From Verrucomicrobia bacterium UBA1412 (lineage in GTDB: Bacteria; Verrucomicrobiota; Verrucomicrobiia; Limisphaerales; UBA1412): a stretch of 6,252 nucleotides of DNA. This document shows positions 4,501 to 6,252 of the stretch, piece by piece. The stretch lies in NCBI GenBank assembly GCA_002305615.1, contig DBPU01000015.1, positions 1-6,252 on the forward strand, read 5' to 3'. The translations under genes were made by a program, and so were the position numbers. A model generated the notes under the pieces. It was not told the DNA's origin. It did not search any database and was given only the letters and a program-made list of their open reading frames with translations. Every line of letters begins with the position of its first letter. Within the stretch, counting starts at the first letter, position 1.

Positions 4501-6252
4501 ATGGTACTGCACAGCGCAGATGAGATCGTATCCGGTCGCCGAACGAGAATATGGGGGGTAGCCCTGGGATGTATCGTTCTGGCTGCCTCAGTTTTACTGG
4601 CGGCGATTTGGGTTTATGAACCAGAGCCCGAGGATGTGACACATATTCCCGTGACGGGAGATGAACTCTTTGACTCGGGGAAGGTTCATCAAATCCATTT
4701 GAGCTTTACGCCCGAGAATTGGGCTGCGATGGAACCCAAGAGAGACCAGGAGCGTGGTGGTTTCGGTGGCCCCGGTGGTGGCCCTCCTGGAGGAGGTCCC
4801 GGAGGAAGGGGAGGCTTCAATCCTGAAGATTTCGGAGTGGGCATGTTCCTGGCGCCTGACTTGTTGAAGGGGGATAAAAACGGAGACAAAAAAGTGAGCC
4901 AGGAGGAAATCCGTGGAATAGCTGAAACCCGTTTTGATCAATGGGATACGAATAAGAGTGGGTTTTTATCAGAAGAAGATTTCAGCCGTGGAATAGATGA
5001 GCTGGCCGCAGCAAGTATGGGCGGTCCGGGTGGCCCTGGAGGCGGTCCGGGGGGAGGCCCTGGTGGCCCCGGCGGCGGAATGGTTGCCCGGGCAGATGGG
5101 GCTCGGAATGGAGTCGCCGGAATGGCTGGTTTCGTTTTCGAGTGGAGCAAGGCTGATATGGAGTTTGACGGGCATTCCCTGAAGAATGTTGGTGTCCGCT
5201 ATAAAGGGAACGGGACCTACATGCAGTCACAGAATGACCTTAAGCGGTCCTTGAAGATCGACCTGAACGATCACATGAAGGGGAGAAAACTGGGCGGTAC
5301 GACCAAGCTCAATTTGCACAGTTGCGTGACTGACGCCAGTTACATGAACGAGGTGTTGGCGCATCGGTTGTTCAGAGATGCCGGGGTGCCCGCGTCGCGT
5401 TACTCTTTTGCGGAGGTTTATCTGACGGTGCCCGGGCTCTACGAACGGACTTACGTGGGTCTCTACAGCCTTGTGGAAAATGTGGATGGGAACTTCATGA
5501 GAGATTATTTTGGCACTCAAAAGGGGGTTGTTTTCAAACCGGTGGCCGGCCGGCTCATGGAGTATATCAGCGAGGATTGGAGCGATTATGCGCAGGCCTA
5601 CGATCCCAAGATGCCGGTTCTGGAGGAAGACGCCCGGTGGATTATCGATTTTTGTAAACTGGTTTCCAATGCCGATGAAAAGACCTTCAATGCGCAGGTG
5701 GGCAACTATCTGGACCTGGATGGATTTGCCCGGTTTATGGCGATTACTACCTGGATCAGCACGATCGACAGCATCCTGCAAATGAATCAGAATTTTCTGG
5801 TTTATCTTCATCCCAAGACCCGGCAATTACAATTCCTGCCCTGGGATTTGGACCATGCGTTCGGGCAGTTCGGAATGGGGGGGACAGAAGATAGCCGGGA
5901 GAACCTGAGCATTCAGCATCCGTGGAACGGACAGAAGAAGTTTCTGGAAAGAGTGTATAACGTGCCGGAGTTTAAGAAGCTTTACTTGTCTTATATGAAG
6001 AGTTTCAACGAATCTATATGCAAACCGGAGCGTTTATCTGGGCAAGTGGATGAGTTGGCCGCGGTGATCAGAGCGTCTGTCGCCAAGGAGTCTGAAGTGA
6101 AATTGACCCGCTTTGATCAGGTCGTCGCGGGGCAGGTTTTGCAAGGTGGTTTTGGACCCATGGGCGGGCCTCCGGGAGGCTTCCCTGGAGGTCCTGGGGG
6201 GAGGTCCGATGAGATGGGTGCTTTCCCCGATGAGATGGGTGCTTTCCCTGAT
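4501..6252 (+). CDS. Membrane-anchored CotH-family protein kinase with inserted EF-hand pair (3' end outside window)
   Basis: An unbroken frame of 584 codons from ATG 4501 to the window edge with no stop. An in-frame TAA at 4489-4491 makes this the first possible ATG, though no ribosome site precedes it. Order of parts: short basic N-terminus (RRTR, 13-16); one membrane helix, about 17-39, without a clear cleavage site, so a signal anchor; Gly/Pro tract 86-105; two EF-hand loops, DKNGDKKVSQEE (125-136) and DTNKSGFLSEED (149-160); Gly/Pro tract 174-193; CotH domain from about 210 to 520; third Gly/Pro tract 549-568; and a DEMGAFP repeat. CotH marks are VGVRYKGN (230-237), RSLKIDL with K252, GLYSLVENVDGNF (320-332), N431 in MNQNFLVY, and FLPWDLDHAFG (445-455), whose Asp residues lie where the family binds metal and ATP. 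In Bacillus, CotH phosphorylates spore-coat proteins on serine; in other bacteria the substrates are mostly unknown. Here the kinase would act outside the cytoplasmic membrane, perhaps tuned by calcium. Family membership is firm; activity and substrate are inferred. Confidence 0.88.
   Translation, partial: MVLHSADEIVSGRRTRIWGVALGCIVLAASVLLAAIWVYEPEPEDVTHIPVTGDELFDSGKVHQIHLSFTPENWAAMEPKRDQERGGFGGPGGGPPGGGPGGRGGFNPEDFGVGMFLAPDLLKGDKNGDKKVSQEEIRGIAETRFDQWDTNKSGFLSEEDFSRGIDELAAASMGGPGGPGGGPGGGPGGPGGGMVARADGARNGVAGMAGFVFEWSKADMEFDGHSLKNVGVRYKGNGTYMQSQNDLKRSLKIDLNDHMKGRKLGGTTKLNLHSCVTDASYMNEVLAHRLFRDAGVPASRYSFAEVYLTVPGLYERTYVGLYSLVENVDGNFMRDYFGTQKGVVFKPVAGRLMEYISEDWSDYAQAYDPKMPVLEEDARWIIDFCKLVSNADEKTFNAQVGNYLDLDGFARFMAITTWISTIDSILQMNQNFLVYLHPKTRQLQFLPWDLDHAFGQFGMGGTEDSRENLSIQHPWNGQKKFLERVYNVPEFKKLYLSYMKSFNESICKPERLSGQVDELAAVIRASVAKESEVKLTRFDQVVAGQVLQGGFGPMGGPPGGFPGGPGGRSDEMGAFPDEMGAFPD
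4756..4815 (+). repeat. Gly/Pro-rich low-complexity tract 1 in the CotH protein
   Basis: Residues 86-105 are almost entirely glycine and proline, with one Phe and one Arg. The tract separates the membrane-proximal region from the EF-hand pair and probably acts as a flexible linker. The prolines are not spaced as collagen G-x-y triplets. Confidence 0.8.
4873..4980 (+). other. EF-hand pair within the CotH protein
   Basis: Two 12-residue calcium-binding loops lie 12 residues apart. Loop 1 (residues 125-136) has D1, N3, D5, V8 and E12, a fully canonical set. Loop 2 (149-160) has D1, N3, S5, G6, L8 and D12, also compatible with calcium binding. Flanking segments (LAPDLLK, IRGIAETRFDQW, FSRGIDELAAA) can form the entering and exiting helices. 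The paired arrangement is the usual functional unit, so calcium binding is likely but inferred. Confidence 0.85.
5020..5079 (+). repeat. Gly/Pro-rich low-complexity tract 2 in the CotH protein
   Basis: Residues 174-193 consist solely of glycine and proline in GGP and GGGP units. The tract lies between the EF-hand pair and the kinase domain. The DNA is a GC-rich imperfect repeat of GGN and CCN codons with varied third positions, so it is maintained as protein sequence rather than being a recent simple-repeat expansion. Confidence 0.8.
6145..6201 (+). repeat. Gly/Pro-rich low-complexity tract 3 in the CotH protein
   Basis: Residues 549-567 form a third tract of glycine and proline, here interspersed with Phe and Met (GGFGPMGGPPGGFPGGPGG). 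It follows the last helix of the kinase domain and leads directly into the DEMGAFP tandem repeat. Confidence 0.75.
6208..6252 (+). repeat. 21-bp in-frame tandem repeat (DEMGAFP)
   Basis: Two adjacent 21-base units (6208-6228 and 6229-6249) differ only in the last base (C versus T, silent), and the first codon of a possible third unit (GAT) ends the window. Each encodes DEMGAFP. The near-identity suggests recent duplication; the copy number beyond the window is unknown. Confidence 0.8.

Noticed and set aside
4200..4523. Plus-strand frame covering the lhgO/CotH gap, including a 61-codon part from ATG 4338
   Set aside because: It is basic, has no recognisable motif and overlaps both the lhgO start and the CotH start; probably chance.
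4549..4617. Possible lipobox (A-L-G-C at residues 21-24) in the CotH protein
   Set aside because: The -3 position is Ala instead of Leu/Val/Ile, and the hydrophobic stretch continues well past the Cys, which fits a membrane anchor better.
4340..4642. N-terminal extension of the oxidase on the minus strand
   Set aside because: The frame is open but has no family similarity and runs into the start of the CotH gene; homologues begin just before the Rossmann motif.
4594..5230. Proline-rich minus-strand frames opposite the CotH gene
   Set aside because: They are the reverse reading of the Gly/Pro codon tracts (GGN/CCN), which keeps other frames open and looks like collagen or proline-rich protein by chance.

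Overview
The window looks like ordinary chromosome of a Gram-negative, PVC-type bacterium, most likely Verrucomicrobiota. The pointers are indirect: a secreted LVIVD-repeat protein ending in a domain like those at the C-termini of many verrucomicrobial exported proteins, a membrane-anchored CotH-type kinase with an inserted EF-hand pair and Gly/Pro-rich linkers (an architecture typical of Planctomycetota and Verrucomicrobiota), and generally weak Shine-Dalgarno sequences. The phylum is an inference. No tRNA, rRNA, CRISPR array, insertion sequence or origin was seen.

Layout. Bases 1-198 are the 3' end of an ExoD-family membrane protein gene. A 131-base gap (199-329) carries a very good sigma-54 (-24/-12) promoter at 245-259. 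It drives a 727-residue exported beta-propeller protein (330-2513) built of about eleven LVIVD-type repeats. After a 12-bp perfect stem-loop (2540-2576) comes a 183-residue DEDDy 3'-5' exonuclease (2590-3141). This gene converges with, and overlaps by 17 bases, a FAD-dependent L-2-hydroxyglutarate oxidase gene on the minus strand (3125-4339). Divergent from the oxidase, across a 161-base AT-rich gap, starts a long plus-strand reading frame (4501 to beyond 6252). It encodes a signal-anchored protein with a glycine/proline tract, two EF-hand loops, a second glycine/proline tract, a CotH kinase domain and a third tract that runs into a 7-residue tandem repeat at the window edge.

How the genes relate. 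There is no convincing operon: strands alternate, a hairpin separates the LVIVD gene from the exonuclease gene, and the functions (polysaccharide-related membrane protein, exported propeller, nuclease, metabolite repair or lysine catabolism, protein phosphorylation) do not form one pathway. The most distinctive items are the EF-hand/CotH fusion with its low-complexity linkers and the sigma-54 promoter of the exported propeller. A new multi-gene system is not evident in these 6.25 kb, though the neighbours of the CotH gene lie outside the window.
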